Shown: positions 8,452 through 18,600 of the stretch, piece by piece
Layout of the letters: every line of letters starts with the position of its first letter
Position numbering within the stretch: position 1 is the first letter of the stretch
NCBI GenBank assembly: GCA_030550315.1
Contig: JAUQPP010000005.1
Location: forward strand, 1 to 56,395
Length of the DNA stretch: 56,395 nucleotides
Direction: 5' to 3'
Source: Thermotogota bacterium
GTDB taxonomy: Bacteria; Thermotogota; Thermotogae; Thermotogales; Fervidobacteriaceae
Notes under the pieces: generated by a model
The model's input: the letters and a program-made list of their open reading frames with translations, nothing else
What the model was told of the DNA's origin: nothing
The model's database searches: none
Position numbers and translations under genes: made by a program

Positions 8452-10926
8452 ATGGTGCAAACCGCTTTGAAGAGAGAATCAATAGCGAAGATAAAGTTTA
8501 AGCTTTTTATAAAGAACTTCAGGAAGAACTGGGCATTATTTAGAGAGAGCAAGATGGGAATGTTCGGCCTCTGGGTAATCATTGCCTTTGGTATATTCGG
8601 GGCCTTGTCTCCCATTGTACTCAACCTAGTTGATCCGAGTATCTACGATCCGGTTATCGGGCTTGATAATCGCGTTCTTTCATCAAAGTACATCACGGAT
8701 TTCCTCTCCACTCAAAATTTAATAAAAGGAATAGAGATACCTGCTGCGCAACTCTGGGTTTATTCCTTTATGGACCAAGGCGAAGATTTCAGGGCACGTA
8801 TGGAGGACTTAGTCAGAAGTGCACAATATGAGATCATGAACACTTACGCTCCGGATAGCATGAGACACTTTCTCGATACAATAGCCGACAGTTACATACC
8901 GGCAAAAGAACGAATGTATTTCCAAACGAGCATCTCTGAACTTGTTGACAAGGGTGTGATAAAGGTAGCCGCGATTACGTCGGTTAGGGACGTTGGTAAC
9001 AGGGACCGTTTTTCATTTGGCGATTTCTCAAGGCTTTTGGAAAACGTTGATTACAAAACTCTTGCGTTGGCAATATCCCCGTACAAGGATACGGACGAGT
9101 TTTCACGCGTGCTCTTGTGGTTCAGGGGACTTAACAGAAATAATCCAGAACTTGTCGCGGAGTTTGAGCGAATTGCTAACGGCTCCCATAGCGAGGAAGA
9201 AGTCAAGCGGGCTGAGGAAGAGGTTCTAGAGGTTGCCAGAAAGATCGTTGATGAAAGTTCAAAAGGAGGCCAGGTCAACGTATCTTCGAACACGCAACTT
9301 ATGGAGATCATTGCAACCGAAAGTGTTCCAGTCTCAGGATTGATTAACGCGGCAGCGTTCACACTTATATCGGATATTCTCGTCCTCTCAAAGGAAGACG
9401 AGGAACTTAGAAAGGCATTGGAAAACTCACGGTTTAAGGATTTGATAGCGATTGCCGAATCGAAGCTTTCGAACATTGATAATCCTGAAATATTGAAACC
9501 GGCGTTGGATAAAGCACGCACGAGTATCAGCAACATTTTGAAAGAGATGAATGAGCTCGGTTTTAATGTCAAAGTTGAAGATGTGGAAAGGTTCCTCGAG
9601 ATATACTCTGGTATGGAGCTTGCCAAAATATCCGTTGATATCGGTCCGGAGTACAGGGCAAAGCTCGAAGAGAAGCTCGCGGAAGTGTCGCGAGAAGTTC
9701 GCAAGGGTTATGTTGCGCAACTTAACAGCATATTCCTCAAAATCGCAATGGCGAGAACCTTTATGGCAAGCCTCCTTGGGACGAAAGATGTTCCCGGTTC
9801 GTACGAAACACTTGGTTCAAAGGTCATAGCGTCTCTGGCAGATCCGGTCGTTTCGTTGATGGCTTATGCGTTCGCTGGTAGTAGCAAGTTGCAAAAGGTG
9901 ATAAGTAATATAGAAAACTCCCAGCTTGACGATTTCCGACGGATGGATATTGTGGAAAAGCTGAAGAACCTCCAGGAACCTGTTGAGGCTGTGAGGTTCC
10001 TCATAGGAGAAGGAGACATAGACGATGAGATTTACGAAGCGCTCGTAATAGAACACGTTAGAAACTTGGTGGATCCTTCCGAATGGAACAATGTCAAAAA
10101 ACCGTCGGACATAGAAAAGAAAGAAAAAACAGTGTGGAACAAGACGTTTGCCGAAAAGAAATTGATAGAGATATTCAACACCATGTCTATTACCAACAAA
10201 ATTGGTATAGGTCATCCACTTCCACCAAGCAGGTGGCACTGGCTTGGAACGGATCCGGTAGGTAGAGATGTGCTTGTACAGTTGATGGTGAGTACTCCAA
10301 GCGAGTTCGTACTTGGTGTTCTTGCGGCGTTGATAACCGTTACAGTTGGTACAATCATCGGAACAGCGTCGGCGTACTACGGAGGAGTTGTCGATGCAAT
10401 TTTCATGCGAATTGCAGACCTCATGATGCTTTTCCCGACAATTGCGTTTCTGATTGTTCTCTCCGGATTCATGACGATGAACTTGTTCAAACTTGCTCTG
10501 ATACTTGGTTTGCTCGGAGGTTTCGGTGGAATCACGCTTGTTCTCAAGGCGCAAGCGTTGACCGTTAAGGTTAAACCTTACATAGATGCGGCACGTGTAT
10601 CCGGTGGTAGTCACGCATACATCATTTTCAACCACATAATTCCGAACGTTATGCCACTTTCGTTCCTTTACATGATGTTTAACGTCACCGGTGCGGTATT
10701 CTCCGAAGCTGTTCTGAGCTTCTTCGGACTTATGAAGGTACGAATGTCCTGGGGATTGATGATAAACACCGTATGGAGTTCCGGTTACCTTGGCTCGGGT
10801 AACATAGGGGCTTATTGGTGGCTCTGGGTGCCGGCCGGTGGTGCGATCACGATCTTTTGTTCGGCGTTTTACTTCCTTGGTAGAGGCCTTGAAGAAATCG
10901 TTAACCCAAGACTGAGAAAGAGGTGA
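8452..10926 (+). CDS. ABC transporter permease, DppC type, with ~520-residue extracytoplasmic insert
   Basis: The second membrane subunit has 824 residues; ordinary DppC/OppC proteins have about 280-300. The N-terminal helix (MGMFGLWVIIAFGIFGALSP) is followed by a long, mostly hydrophilic and helix-rich stretch from about residue 67 to 590. The normal permease then resumes at WLGTDPVGRDVLVQL (about residue 595), with four or five helices and the coupling loop YIDAARVSGGSHAYIIFNHIIP. Because the insert sits between helix 1 and the conserved GTDxxGRD block, it should lie outside the membrane. Its function is unknown; contact with the binding protein is an obvious possibility. ATG at 8452 follows an AGAGGTGA/AAGG site. 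Confidence 0.9.
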   Translation: MVQTALKRESIAKIKFKLFIKNFRKNWALFRESKMGMFGLWVIIAFGIFGALSPIVLNLVDPSIYDPVIGLDNRVLSSKYITDFLSTQNLIKGIEIPAAQLWVYSFMDQGEDFRARMEDLVRSAQYEIMNTYAPDSMRHFLDTIADSYIPAKERMYFQTSISELVDKGVIKVAAITSVRDVGNRDRFSFGDFSRLLENVDYKTLALAISPYKDTDEFSRVLLWFRGLNRNNPELVAEFERIANGSHSEEEVKRAEEEVLEVARKIVDESSKGGQVNVSSNTQLMEIIATESVPVSGLINAAAFTLISDILVLSKEDEELRKALENSRFKDLIAIAESKLSNIDNPEILKPALDKARTSISNILKEMNELGFNVKVEDVERFLEIYSGMELAKISVDIGPEYRAKLEEKLAEVSREVRKGYVAQLNSIFLKIAMARTFMASLLGTKDVPGSYETLGSKVIASLADPVVSLMAYAFAGSSKLQKVISNIENSQLDDFRRMDIVEKLKNLQEPVEAVRFLIGEGDIDDEIYEALVIEHVRNLVDPSEWNNVKKPSDIEKKEKTVWNKTFAEKKLIEIFNTMSITNKIGIGHPLPPSRWHWLGTDPVGRDVLVQLMVSTPSEFVLGVLAALITVTVGTIIGTASAYYGGVVDAIFMRIADLMMLFPTIAFLIVLSGFMTMNLFKLALILGLLGGFGGITLVLKAQALTVKVKPYIDAARVSGGSHAYIIFNHIIPNVMPLSFLYMMFNVTGAVFSEAVLSFFGLMKVRMSWGLMINTVWSSGYLGSGNIGAYWWLWVPAGGAITIFCSAFYFLGRGLEEIVNPRLRKR

Positions 10927-10931
10927 TGATT

Positions 10932-11933
10932 GTGCCGGTGATAAAGGTTGAGAATTTGAAAATGTACTATAAAACCAAAATGGGTTATGTCCAAGCGGTC
11001 GATGGTATTTCATTTGAGCTTGAAGCTGGTGAAAGTCTCGGTATAGTCGGAGAATCGGGTTGTGGTAAAACCTCGGTTTCTATGACTCTTCTTCGCACAT
11101 TACCTGAGAATGCCCATTTTATGGGAGGGCACGTGTGGTTTAATGACAACGGTAAAATGGTTGATTTGACACAACTACCTGAAGACGAGATGAGGCATTA
11201 CAGATGGCGCGGAATTTCGATGGTCTTCCAGGCTGCAATGAACTCGCTTAATCCAGTTTATAAAGTGGGAGACCAAATTGTCGAAGCAATTTTGAACCAT
11301 TATCCGGACACACCTATCGACCAAGCGAAAGCGAAAGTGGCAAAGCTCTTCGAGTTGGTCACGCTTGACCCTAAGAGAATGGAACAGTATCCACACCAGT
11401 ACAGCGGTGGTATGAAACAGAGAGCTGTAATTGCACTTTCCCTTGCTTGTGATCCGAAGGTTATAATTGCAGATGAACCAACAACGGCTCTTGACGTTAT
11501 CGTTCAGGATAAAATCCTGAGGGAACTGAAGAAAATACAAAAAGAGCTCAACATGGCAATGATATACATTTCACATGACATCGCAGTCATTGCCGAGGTT
11601 AGTGATAAAATTGCAGTTATGTACGCTGGAAAGTTCGTCGAAGAAGCGGACTCAACGACGATATTCAAACGTCCAATGCATCCCTACACATTCCTCCTTA
11701 TGAACGCGTTTCCAAGCCACGTGGGACCGAAGAAGAAGCTCTTTACAATACCTGGAGAACCACCGAACCTGTTGAATCCACCGAAAGGCTGTCGATTCGC
11801 ACCACGCTGTCCATGGGCGGACAATAGATGTCGAGAGCAGGATCCGGAGTACGTGGAAGTTGAAAAAGGCCATTATCTTGCATGTTGGCATCCGTTGACC
11901 GAAGAGGTGAGACAGAATGAGCTTAGAAAATAA
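10932..11933 (+). CDS. ABC transporter ATPase, OppD/DppD type
   Basis: The 333-residue ATPase energises import. It shows Walker A GESGCGKT (40-47), a Q-loop in SMVFQAAMNSLNP, the signature YSGGMKQR, Walker B VIIADEPTTALDV and a switch His in ISHDIAVIAE. The C-terminal oligopeptide-transporter extension has the cysteine pattern CRFAPRCPW, CREQDP and LACW, which in related DppD proteins can hold an iron-sulphur cluster. GTG at 10932 fits best with the GAGGTGAT site at 10920-10927; GTG 10923 and ATG 10926 are in frame but too close to it. The 3' end overlaps the next ATPase gene by 17 nt. Confidence 0.94.
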   Translation: MPVIKVENLKMYYKTKMGYVQAVDGISFELEAGESLGIVGESGCGKTSVSMTLLRTLPENAHFMGGHVWFNDNGKMVDLTQLPEDEMRHYRWRGISMVFQAAMNSLNPVYKVGDQIVEAILNHYPDTPIDQAKAKVAKLFELVTLDPKRMEQYPHQYSGGMKQRAVIALSLACDPKVIIADEPTTALDVIVQDKILRELKKIQKELNMAMIYISHDIAVIAEVSDKIAVMYAGKFVEEADSTTIFKRPMHPYTFLLMNAFPSHVGPKKKLFTIPGEPPNLLNPPKGCRFAPRCPWADNRCREQDPEYVEVEKGHYLACWHPLTEEVRQNELRK

Positions 11934-12930
11934 AGGAAAAAAGACGCTCCTTGAGGTAAAAAATCTCAAAAAGTACTTTCCTGCAGAACGCGCACTCTTT
12001 GCACGTGCAAAGCACTTCGTACACGCGGTGGACGATGTTTCATTTGAGCTTATCGAAGGTGAATCCTTGGGACTTGTTGGTGAATCCGGATGTGGAAAGA
12101 CCACAACGGGTAGGATGATTGTCAGGCTGGAAACCCCCACGGACGGTATAATAAAGGTTTACGAAAAGAATATAAACGAATACAACAGGATGGAATACCA
12201 CTCCATGGTACAGATGATATTCCAAGACCCTTACGAATCACTTAACCCGAGGATGACAATTTTTGACATCATAGCTGAGCCGTTAAACATCCACAACGTT
12301 GGTACTCTTGAAGAGAGAGAGGAAAGAGTGATGAAACTCCTTTCGGAGGTTGGTTTGACTCCTCCGGATAGCTTCCTCTGGAGGTATCCGCATGAACTTT
12401 CTGGTGGCCAGAGACAACGTGTAGCAATCGCAAGAGCACTTGTTTTAAACCCGAAGCTTATAGTTGCCGACGAACCAACTTCAATGCTTGATGTTTCTGT
12501 ACGAACGGGTGTTATGCAACTTATGATGCAACTTCAGGAGGAGCACAGTGTATCGTATCTGTACATAACCCACGACCTTGCCGTCGCAAGGTACATGGTT
12601 AACAGGATAGCGGTTATGTACTTGGGAAAGATCGTAGAACTCGCTGAAACCGAAGAGCTCTTGAGTCATCCACTACATCCGTACACGAAAGCGCTAATGG
12701 ATGCCGTTCCAGTACCGGATCCGGAGTATAAGCGCTCAGAGCCAAATATCGTAGGTAACATCAGCGTTCCTATCGATCCACCACCGATATGCAGGTTCTA
12801 CGACCGCTGCCCGTTCAGGGAAGTGCTCGGAAACAGATGTAAAGTCGAGGAACACCCTCCGCTAAAGGAAGTTGCACCGGGCCATTACGTGGCGTGTTAT
12901 GCGGTACACGAGGGGAAGATTATGAAATAA
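11917..12930 (+). CDS. ABC transporter ATPase, OppF/DppF type
   Basis: The partner ATPase has 337 residues. Motifs are GESGCGKTTTGR (Walker A), QMIFQDPYESLNPR (Q-loop), LSGGQRQRVAIARAL (signature), LIVADEPTSMLDVS (Walker B) and YITHDLAVARY (switch His). The C-terminal extension again has clustered cysteines (CRFYDRCPFR, CKVEEHP, ACY). It would pair with the preceding OppD-type subunit to form the nucleotide-binding heterodimer under the two permeases. The start is ATG 11917 behind GAAGAGGTGA, inside the end of the preceding gene. The operon ends at a strong hairpin 13 nt after the stop. Confidence 0.94.
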   Translation: MSLENKGKKTLLEVKNLKKYFPAERALFARAKHFVHAVDDVSFELIEGESLGLVGESGCGKTTTGRMIVRLETPTDGIIKVYEKNINEYNRMEYHSMVQMIFQDPYESLNPRMTIFDIIAEPLNIHNVGTLEEREERVMKLLSEVGLTPPDSFLWRYPHELSGGQRQRVAIARALVLNPKLIVADEPTSMLDVSVRTGVMQLMMQLQEEHSVSYLYITHDLAVARYMVNRIAVMYLGKIVELAETEELLSHPLHPYTKALMDAVPVPDPEYKRSEPNIVGNISVPIDPPPICRFYDRCPFREVLGNRCKVEEHPPLKEVAPGHYVACYAVHEGKIMK

Positions 12931-12943
12931 TATAAAACTCAAA

Positions 12944-12972
12944 GGGCTCCGGAGCACCGGAGCCCTTTTTAT
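12944..12972. terminator. Bidirectional rho-independent terminator
   Basis: A perfect 9-bp stem, GGGCTCCGG (12944-12952) with CCGGAGCCC (12957-12965), has a 4-nt loop. It is followed by TTTTTATTTT on the plus strand and, read the other way, by TTTGAGTTTT. It lies between two convergent genes. Confidence 0.92.
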
Positions 12973-12982
12973 TTTCAGGAAA

Positions 12983-14716
12983 TTACTCCCTGTACAGCCA
13001 GTCGAGGTTCCAGGTTGTTCCACCGAGCAGTCCAATTGCTACGTTTTTGACGGAATTTTTCCAAGCAAAGAGTCTGACGGAGATACAGGTGTAGACCACA
13101 GGGAGGTTATCCGAGACGAGTTTCTGGAACTTTGACCAGTAGTCTTTTACGACACCTTCATCGAGTATTCTCACATTTTCGGCAAAAATTCTGTCGATTT
13201 CCTTTTCAAAGTCTGGTACATAGTAGGCGCTGGGGTCAACCCATGCTGCGTTTTTCGGTGAAAGGTTCCACACGTGCAACGTTCCTTCTATCCTCCAAAC
13301 ATTGGCACCACCTTGGGGTTCGTCGGAACCTGTTAATCCCATGATCCTGGCATCCCAGTCACCAACGTTGAGTGTTCTGTGAACCAGCGTGTTGAAGTCC
13401 GTGGCAACGAATGTGACGTCCATTCCGAGTTGCTTTAACGCAGAAGTTACGATGTTTCCAACGCCCTCCCTGACGACATTTCCTGCGTTCGTCTCGATGA
13501 TGAATTTCACAGGTCTTCCCTTGCTGTCGATGAGTCTTCCGTTCTTATCCCAGCTGAATCCACCGAGTTTTAATTCTGCGCGGGCCTTATTCAAATCGTA
13601 CGGGTACTTCGTCACTACCTTGTCGTTGAAATAAGGAGATGCAAACGATACAGGCGACCACTGTTCGTATCCGAGTCCGTTGAAGAGTGTGCTGATTATC
13701 TTCTTCTTGTCAATGGCGTAAGCTACGGCCTTTCTGAAGTGAATGTTTCTGAACCAATCCCTCTTTGCCTCGTCTTTGTTGTTCCAATTAAATGAAATGA
13801 ACTCTGTTCCAAGTCCTGGGCCAGCTGATACAACGGTGATGTTTAAGCGTTTTTCGTTCTCTTTAAAATATGAGAATTCCGTTCCCCTCGGTGAGTAGAT
13901 ATCTACTTCACCTTTTTCGAAAGCGAGTTTCTGGGCATCTTGCGATGAGATTATCTTGAAGATTACCTCGTTGAGGTACGGCAGTTGTACGCCGTTCTTA
14001 TCCTTCTTCCAATAGTACGGGTTTGCCACAGCTTTAACATACTGGTCTGGAACGTATTCAACAGGGATGAACGGTCCAAGTCCGACGAGTTCTTTCTTGT
14101 TAATCGAGTCGACTGTCCAAAATTCAGCGAATTTCTTTTCCTTTACCCATTTTTCGGCAACGTGTTTCGGGAAAATGTACATACCACCAAGATACCTAAA
14201 CGCAAGTCTGAACGGTTCTGGATAGTACATCCTAACGGTGTAATCGTTAATCTTCGTAGCTTTTGGCAAATGACCGTTCGTACTCTTAATCACGTCTTTG
14301 TACGAGCTTGGGATATCCGGGTTGTTGTAGATCTCGTTCAGGCTATAAACAACGTCGTCCGCGGTGAACGGCTTGCCATCGCTCCACTTGACGTCCTTTC
14401 TAAGGTACCATATAATCTCCATTCCACGATCTTTTGTTAGCCTTGGACCATCCCATCTCTCAGCGAGTGCTGGATAGAATTCCTTATCGACGCCATGACG
14501 TTCGATGAGCGTCCCACCGTAACCCATGAATAGTGCAATGATGTCCGTTGAGCTCGTTTCTTTTGCAACCGTATAGTTCATCGTTCTTGGGCCAGTGAGT
14601 GTTGGAATAATAAGTGTTCCACCTTTTTTACCTGTGGCGTTCGAACCAATGTAGTTCCCAAATACCGTTCCAATCACCGCGATGATGGCGAGGACCGTCA
14701 AAAACGACTTCTTCAC
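12983..14716 (-). CDS. Family-5 ABC transporter substrate-binding protein (orphan)
   Basis: The 577-residue exported solute-binding protein has a hydrophobic signal (FLTVLAIIAVIGTVFG). SBP_bac_5 features include GGTLIIPTLTGP at the mature N-terminus, LRKDVKWSDGKPFTADDVVYSLNE, and a FRKAVAYAIDKKKII block. It has no permease or ATPase of its own nearby and converges on the complete importer, so it may serve that importer as an alternative receptor. GTG at 14716 was chosen because AGGGGGGAT lies about 6 nt upstream. A 32-nt quasi-palindrome lies 43 nt upstream of the start. Confidence 0.9.
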   Translation of the reverse strand: MKKSFLTVLAIIAVIGTVFGNYIGSNATGKKGGTLIIPTLTGPRTMNYTVAKETSSTDIIALFMGYGGTLIERHGVDKEFYPALAERWDGPRLTKDRGMEIIWYLRKDVKWSDGKPFTADDVVYSLNEIYNNPDIPSSYKDVIKSTNGHLPKATKINDYTVRMYYPEPFRLAFRYLGGMYIFPKHVAEKWVKEKKFAEFWTVDSINKKELVGLGPFIPVEYVPDQYVKAVANPYYWKKDKNGVQLPYLNEVIFKIISSQDAQKLAFEKGEVDIYSPRGTEFSYFKENEKRLNITVVSAGPGLGTEFISFNWNNKDEAKRDWFRNIHFRKAVAYAIDKKKIISTLFNGLGYEQWSPVSFASPYFNDKVVTKYPYDLNKARAELKLGGFSWDKNGRLIDSKGRPVKFIIETNAGNVVREGVGNIVTSALKQLGMDVTFVATDFNTLVHRTLNVGDWDARIMGLTGSDEPQGGANVWRIEGTLHVWNLSPKNAAWVDPSAYYVPDFEKEIDRIFAENVRILDEGVVKDYWSKFQKLVSDNLPVVYTCISVRLFAWKNSVKNVAIGLLGGTTWNLDWLYRE

Positions 14717-14759
14717 AACTATCCCCCCTACCTGGCAAGTTAAGTTCACTTGGTGACTG

Positions 14760-14791
14760 GAAGTTTGGAAGCCAACTTGGTTTCAAACTTC
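14760..14791. repeat. 32-bp imperfect inverted repeat upstream of orphan binding protein
   Basis: GAAGTTTG (14760-14767) pairs with CAAACTTC (14784-14791), and the inner bases continue the symmetry through CCAACTTGG, with one bulge and one wobble. There is no T-run on the side facing the downstream binding-protein gene, so an operator or mRNA leader structure is more likely than a terminator for that gene. Confidence 0.6.
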
Positions 14792-14811
14792 AATTTTTCC
14801 ACCTCGTTGTT

Positions 14812-15609
14812 TTAGCGTTTTTCTCTAATGCAACTTTCAAGTTGCCCGACCAAGTTTTTTAAGTATTCCAAGTCCGATATTATTTCTTCGAAAGAAGAGA
14901 ATGTGTAGATGAGCTTGGTAAGTGATTTTCGATCGACTGAGGAGAAGAGTCTATCGAGAATTCTTATCTTTTCTTTTGCTATTGAAAAAAGTTCTCCCAC
15001 TTTCGAAGTTAGGTATTCCGACAGTTTTTCAAAATCGTTGATGAATTTGTACGCCGTTTCGTATCTCGTTTTTGAAAGGTCGATTTGAAAAAGGAAAGGT
15101 TGCGGCATATGTAACGATAAATTGTAAGATTCTGTAAGCCTCTTGATTTCAAAGAAAACTAAAATCTCAAGTAACACTTCGAACTTTTTGTCCTCAAAGA
15201 ACTGTCTGTTTTGCAGCACGTACTCGGTGCAAAGAGAGATGAGCATATAGAGATTGTCGACGGAATTTTCTATCTTGAGCATTCGTTTGCTTGTTGAGAG
15301 CGTGTGTTGTAAGTGTTTCAGAGAAATGTGGTTGGAAATCTTGAATTTTTCGAAGTTCTCGTCGTTTAATTCAAAAACGTTGGGGTTGGGCTCGATGTCG
15401 GTTGCCAGTTCATCTGGAAATTCGAGCCACAAGAGGATTAAATCGTTTACTTCCGAGCTACCTTTCGTCGTGGGAGCCAGGCCAAGAAAATTTATAATAC
15501 TGAGCGAATGCAAGTCTATAAGGTTTCTTTCCCTCGACTGTATTATCACCGGTGCGTGGTATTCTATTAACTCGTTAAAAACAAAATTTGGATCGAACAG
15601 GACCTTCAT
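14812..15609 (-). CDS. Hypothetical protein coupled to reverse gyrase
   Basis: I do not recognise this 265-residue soluble protein. It has no signal peptide, membrane segment or cysteine cluster. The N-terminal third (LFDPNFVFNELIEYHAPVII) looks globular; the rest is rich in Leu, Glu and Lys and probably helical, ending with a likely coiled-coil-forming tail (SFEEIISDLEYLKNLVGQLE). ATG at 15609 has GAGGAA 5 nt upstream, and the gene begins 9 nt after the reverse gyrase stop on the same strand, so the two are almost certainly co-transcribed. A role linked to reverse gyrase is therefore possible but rests on position only. Confidence 0.8.
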   Translation of the reverse strand: MKVLFDPNFVFNELIEYHAPVIIQSRERNLIDLHSLSIINFLGLAPTTKGSSEVNDLILLWLEFPDELATDIEPNPNVFELNDENFEKFKISNHISLKHLQHTLSTSKRMLKIENSVDNLYMLISLCTEYVLQNRQFFEDKKFEVLLEILVFFEIKRLTESYNLSLHMPQPFLFQIDLSKTRYETAYKFINDFEKLSEYLTSKVGELFSIAKEKIRILDRLFSSVDRKSLTKLIYTFSSFEEIISDLEYLKNLVGQLESCIREKR

Positions 15610-15618
15610 ACAAATTCC

Positions 15619-18600
15619 TCAATCTCCCTGGCTTTCCACCATGTTTTTCAATTCCAGGTAAATCTCATTAAGTATTGCTTGGTAGTCAGCCCCATTTTCC
15701 ACCAAATCCATCTCAGCTTCGAGTTGTCTCGTTCTCTCTTCAGAAACGAGTTGAGCAAACTTTTTTGAAACGTAATCGTAAACCTTGACACCGAGTTCCG
15801 TGGGTATAAGCTTTCCGCGTTTCTTAGTCTCCGTTACGTACAAGCGTTCAAGTAGTACCTTGACAATTTTCGAGTATGTGGATGGACGTCCGATTTTCCT
15901 TTCCTTCATCAATTCTACCACATCTCCCTGCGAAAAGAGTTGGTATTTTGGTGAGAACCAACGCTTCACGGAGGCGATTTTAATTTGGTTTCCTTCGTAA
16001 AGTTTCACAACCTTTGGGATGTTAAGTGGTAAAATGAGATTCCAACCGTGTTTTATTATCTGTAAGTATCCTTTGTATTCAAAAGTCAGTTCTTTTGTTG
16101 AGAGTACCGCTTCCTGGAAGAGAACTTGTGTTGGGGTCATTTGTGAGGCAATGAATCTCCTGAATATCATCTCATACAGCTTTAAGTGATCAGGTGATAA
16201 TTTTTGGCTGGTGGTGAGTGTTTTTGTTTGTAGCAGCTGCTGTAACTTTATTGCATCGATCGGTCTTGTTGGTCTTATACACTCGTGCGTTCCCTCTCCA
16301 GCCCACTTTCGTGGGAAGAAGTACTCGATTCCGTGCTTTTCAGAAATGTATTCCTTCGCTATTTCAACGCCAACGTTACTTACGTGTGTTGAGTCCGTTC
16401 GAATGTAGGTTATCAAGCCTGTTTCAAAAAGATCCTGAGCAAGATTCATTGCGTAGTCTGCGGGAAATCCAATTTGAGAAGCATCTCGGAGTAACGTGGC
16501 TGTTATGTACGGTGTTGGAGGCTGGAGTTCTCTTTCTTCCAATTTGACAGCCGATACAAACACTTCTCCATCTTCTAATGTTGGTTTGAAGTCCGGTTCC
16601 AACTCTGCGCTCAACTTCACACCGTTTTCAAGGAACACAACTACGGTTTCGACCTTCTCTTTGAGAAATTTGTTGTACCGTTCGATTATCCAACCGAGTA
16701 CCGGAGTCTGTACTCGTCCAGTTGATAGCCTGTTGTTTTTGAAAGTTTTCCAAAGCTTTTGGCTGAGTCCGAAACCGATCCAGCGGTCCTCAATTCTACG
16801 CACAAGTTGTGCTTCGACCTTTGGCAGGCTTATTTCTCTCGCTTCGTTTATAGCCTTAATTATTGCATGTCTTGTGACTTCGTGAAATTCCGTTCTCTTG
16901 ATGGTCTTTGCGTAAGGCTTTAAGGTGTTCGCAACATCCCAAGCAATCTTTTCACCTTCTATGTCCGGGTCCGTTCCAATTAGAACTTCATCTACTTCTG
17001 ATGCAAGTTCTATCAGCGCTTTTAACGTATCGGCGCTGTTCACGATATTTTCGGCCCCGCATCTAGGACAGACTAGAGGGTCCTGTGCGTCAACAAATTG
17101 GTATCCACAAGACCTGCATCGTTTAATTGTGTCATACACTGGATAAAAACGACTTATGCCGTCCTTTTTTGTGACCAACACACCGTGGTAACCTTCATTC
17201 GTCACTAAATCGACCACGTGACCTCCGGTGGCAACTATTGTGATAATTTTGTCACCGGCTGTGACTTCGTAGGTTAATACGTTTCCCACCTTACGTCGTG
17301 TTGGCTGACCAAAGAAACTTGCAATTGTGCGTGCTTTGTTCGGTGACTCTACTATGAAGAGTGAAGATTTCACAAGGTCCCTCGTGTGTTCAGTTACTTT
17401 ACTTTCCATGATGTCTCGCACACGTTTTCGATCCGTGTCTATTTCGTGCATTAACGACCCAATATCAACATCTGCAAGAGGTATCAAATTGAACTCTGGG
17501 TAATACCACCTCATGTGTCTTGTTAATCCCTTCAGAAGCTTCTCATCGTCAAGCATGATTACAGATAATCCTTTTGTGACACCGCCAACGAAGAGTCTTG
17601 AAGCTCTCCCAGTGGCTTGGATGTACGTACGTACATCTGGTATCTTTACACATAACCTGTTGCCGTTGCGTTCAACTGACAAGAACTTGCTTTCACCGAG
17701 TTTGGCGATGAAATCAGGTTTTTCGAATAACTTGAGAATGAAATTCGCAATTTCCTCGAGCTTCAATGCTTCTTTAGGATGAATTCTTTCACGGCTTGCA
17801 AGTCCTTTAAGGAATTCGATGTATCGTTCGGCCTTTTTTTCCTCGGAACCGGTGAGTAGGTCGATAAGATCTTCAAGAACGCTCATCAACTTTAAAATAT
17901 CGGGTCGTTCCAGTTCCACATTGAATTTGAACTTTGGAACACCGGTGAATACCACGTACCTCACGATGTGCGGGAGATCTATGCCGCGTACAAGTAGACC
18001 GTAGTAAGTGGCTACGCCGACAAGTACGTCAAGTTCGCCCTTTTCAAATCTCTCGATATCTTTTTTTTCCGAATGAACCACGACACCTGCCGGCACACCT
18101 TTTTGATTGAGATGTTTGGCAATCTCTTGAGCGAGTTCGGTTCCCTGGTCCACAGGTACGAATATCAACCCACCCTTCCCAAGCTTGCTGACGATAGAGC
18201 TCAACTGTTCGAGAATATCATGTTCAATGGTAACATACGTATCAACGACGTTCCTAAGCGAGCTCTTTCCGCTTCCAATTTCGAATCCGAGTAATTCCCT
18301 AAGGAGCCTTACCCTATCACCCTCGGCCTTCGCCGTCGCGGACGCCACAACGAGCAAGCCGGTCTCATTGGTTTTTTTGAAGTTTTCGATTTTCTCTTCA
18401 AGGTACTCTATGTGTTTGATTATTTCTTCTATTTTCTCTGACCTTCCTGACGCGCCACCTTTTTTATCTGTTTGATTATCGAGTAGATACCTTGCCATTT
18501 GTGTTCTGAAGTTCAAAAGTTCCCAGGCAGTTTCGAGAATGTAGTCCGGAAAACCTATCAAAGTGAGTACACGTTCTACATTTTTTGACGCTTTTAAAAA

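Noticed and set aside
8650-10222. The long DppC gene as a fusion by frameshift or assembly error
   Set aside because: The frame is open throughout, the insert has ordinary codon use for the operon, and the permease resumes in frame exactly at its conserved block.
9817-11013. A 398-codon open frame on the minus strand across the DppC and OppD genes
   Set aside because: It is antisense to two conserved genes, has a biased composition with many His, Asn and Arg, no ribosome site and no recognisable domain; it is a shadow of the codon use on the plus strand.
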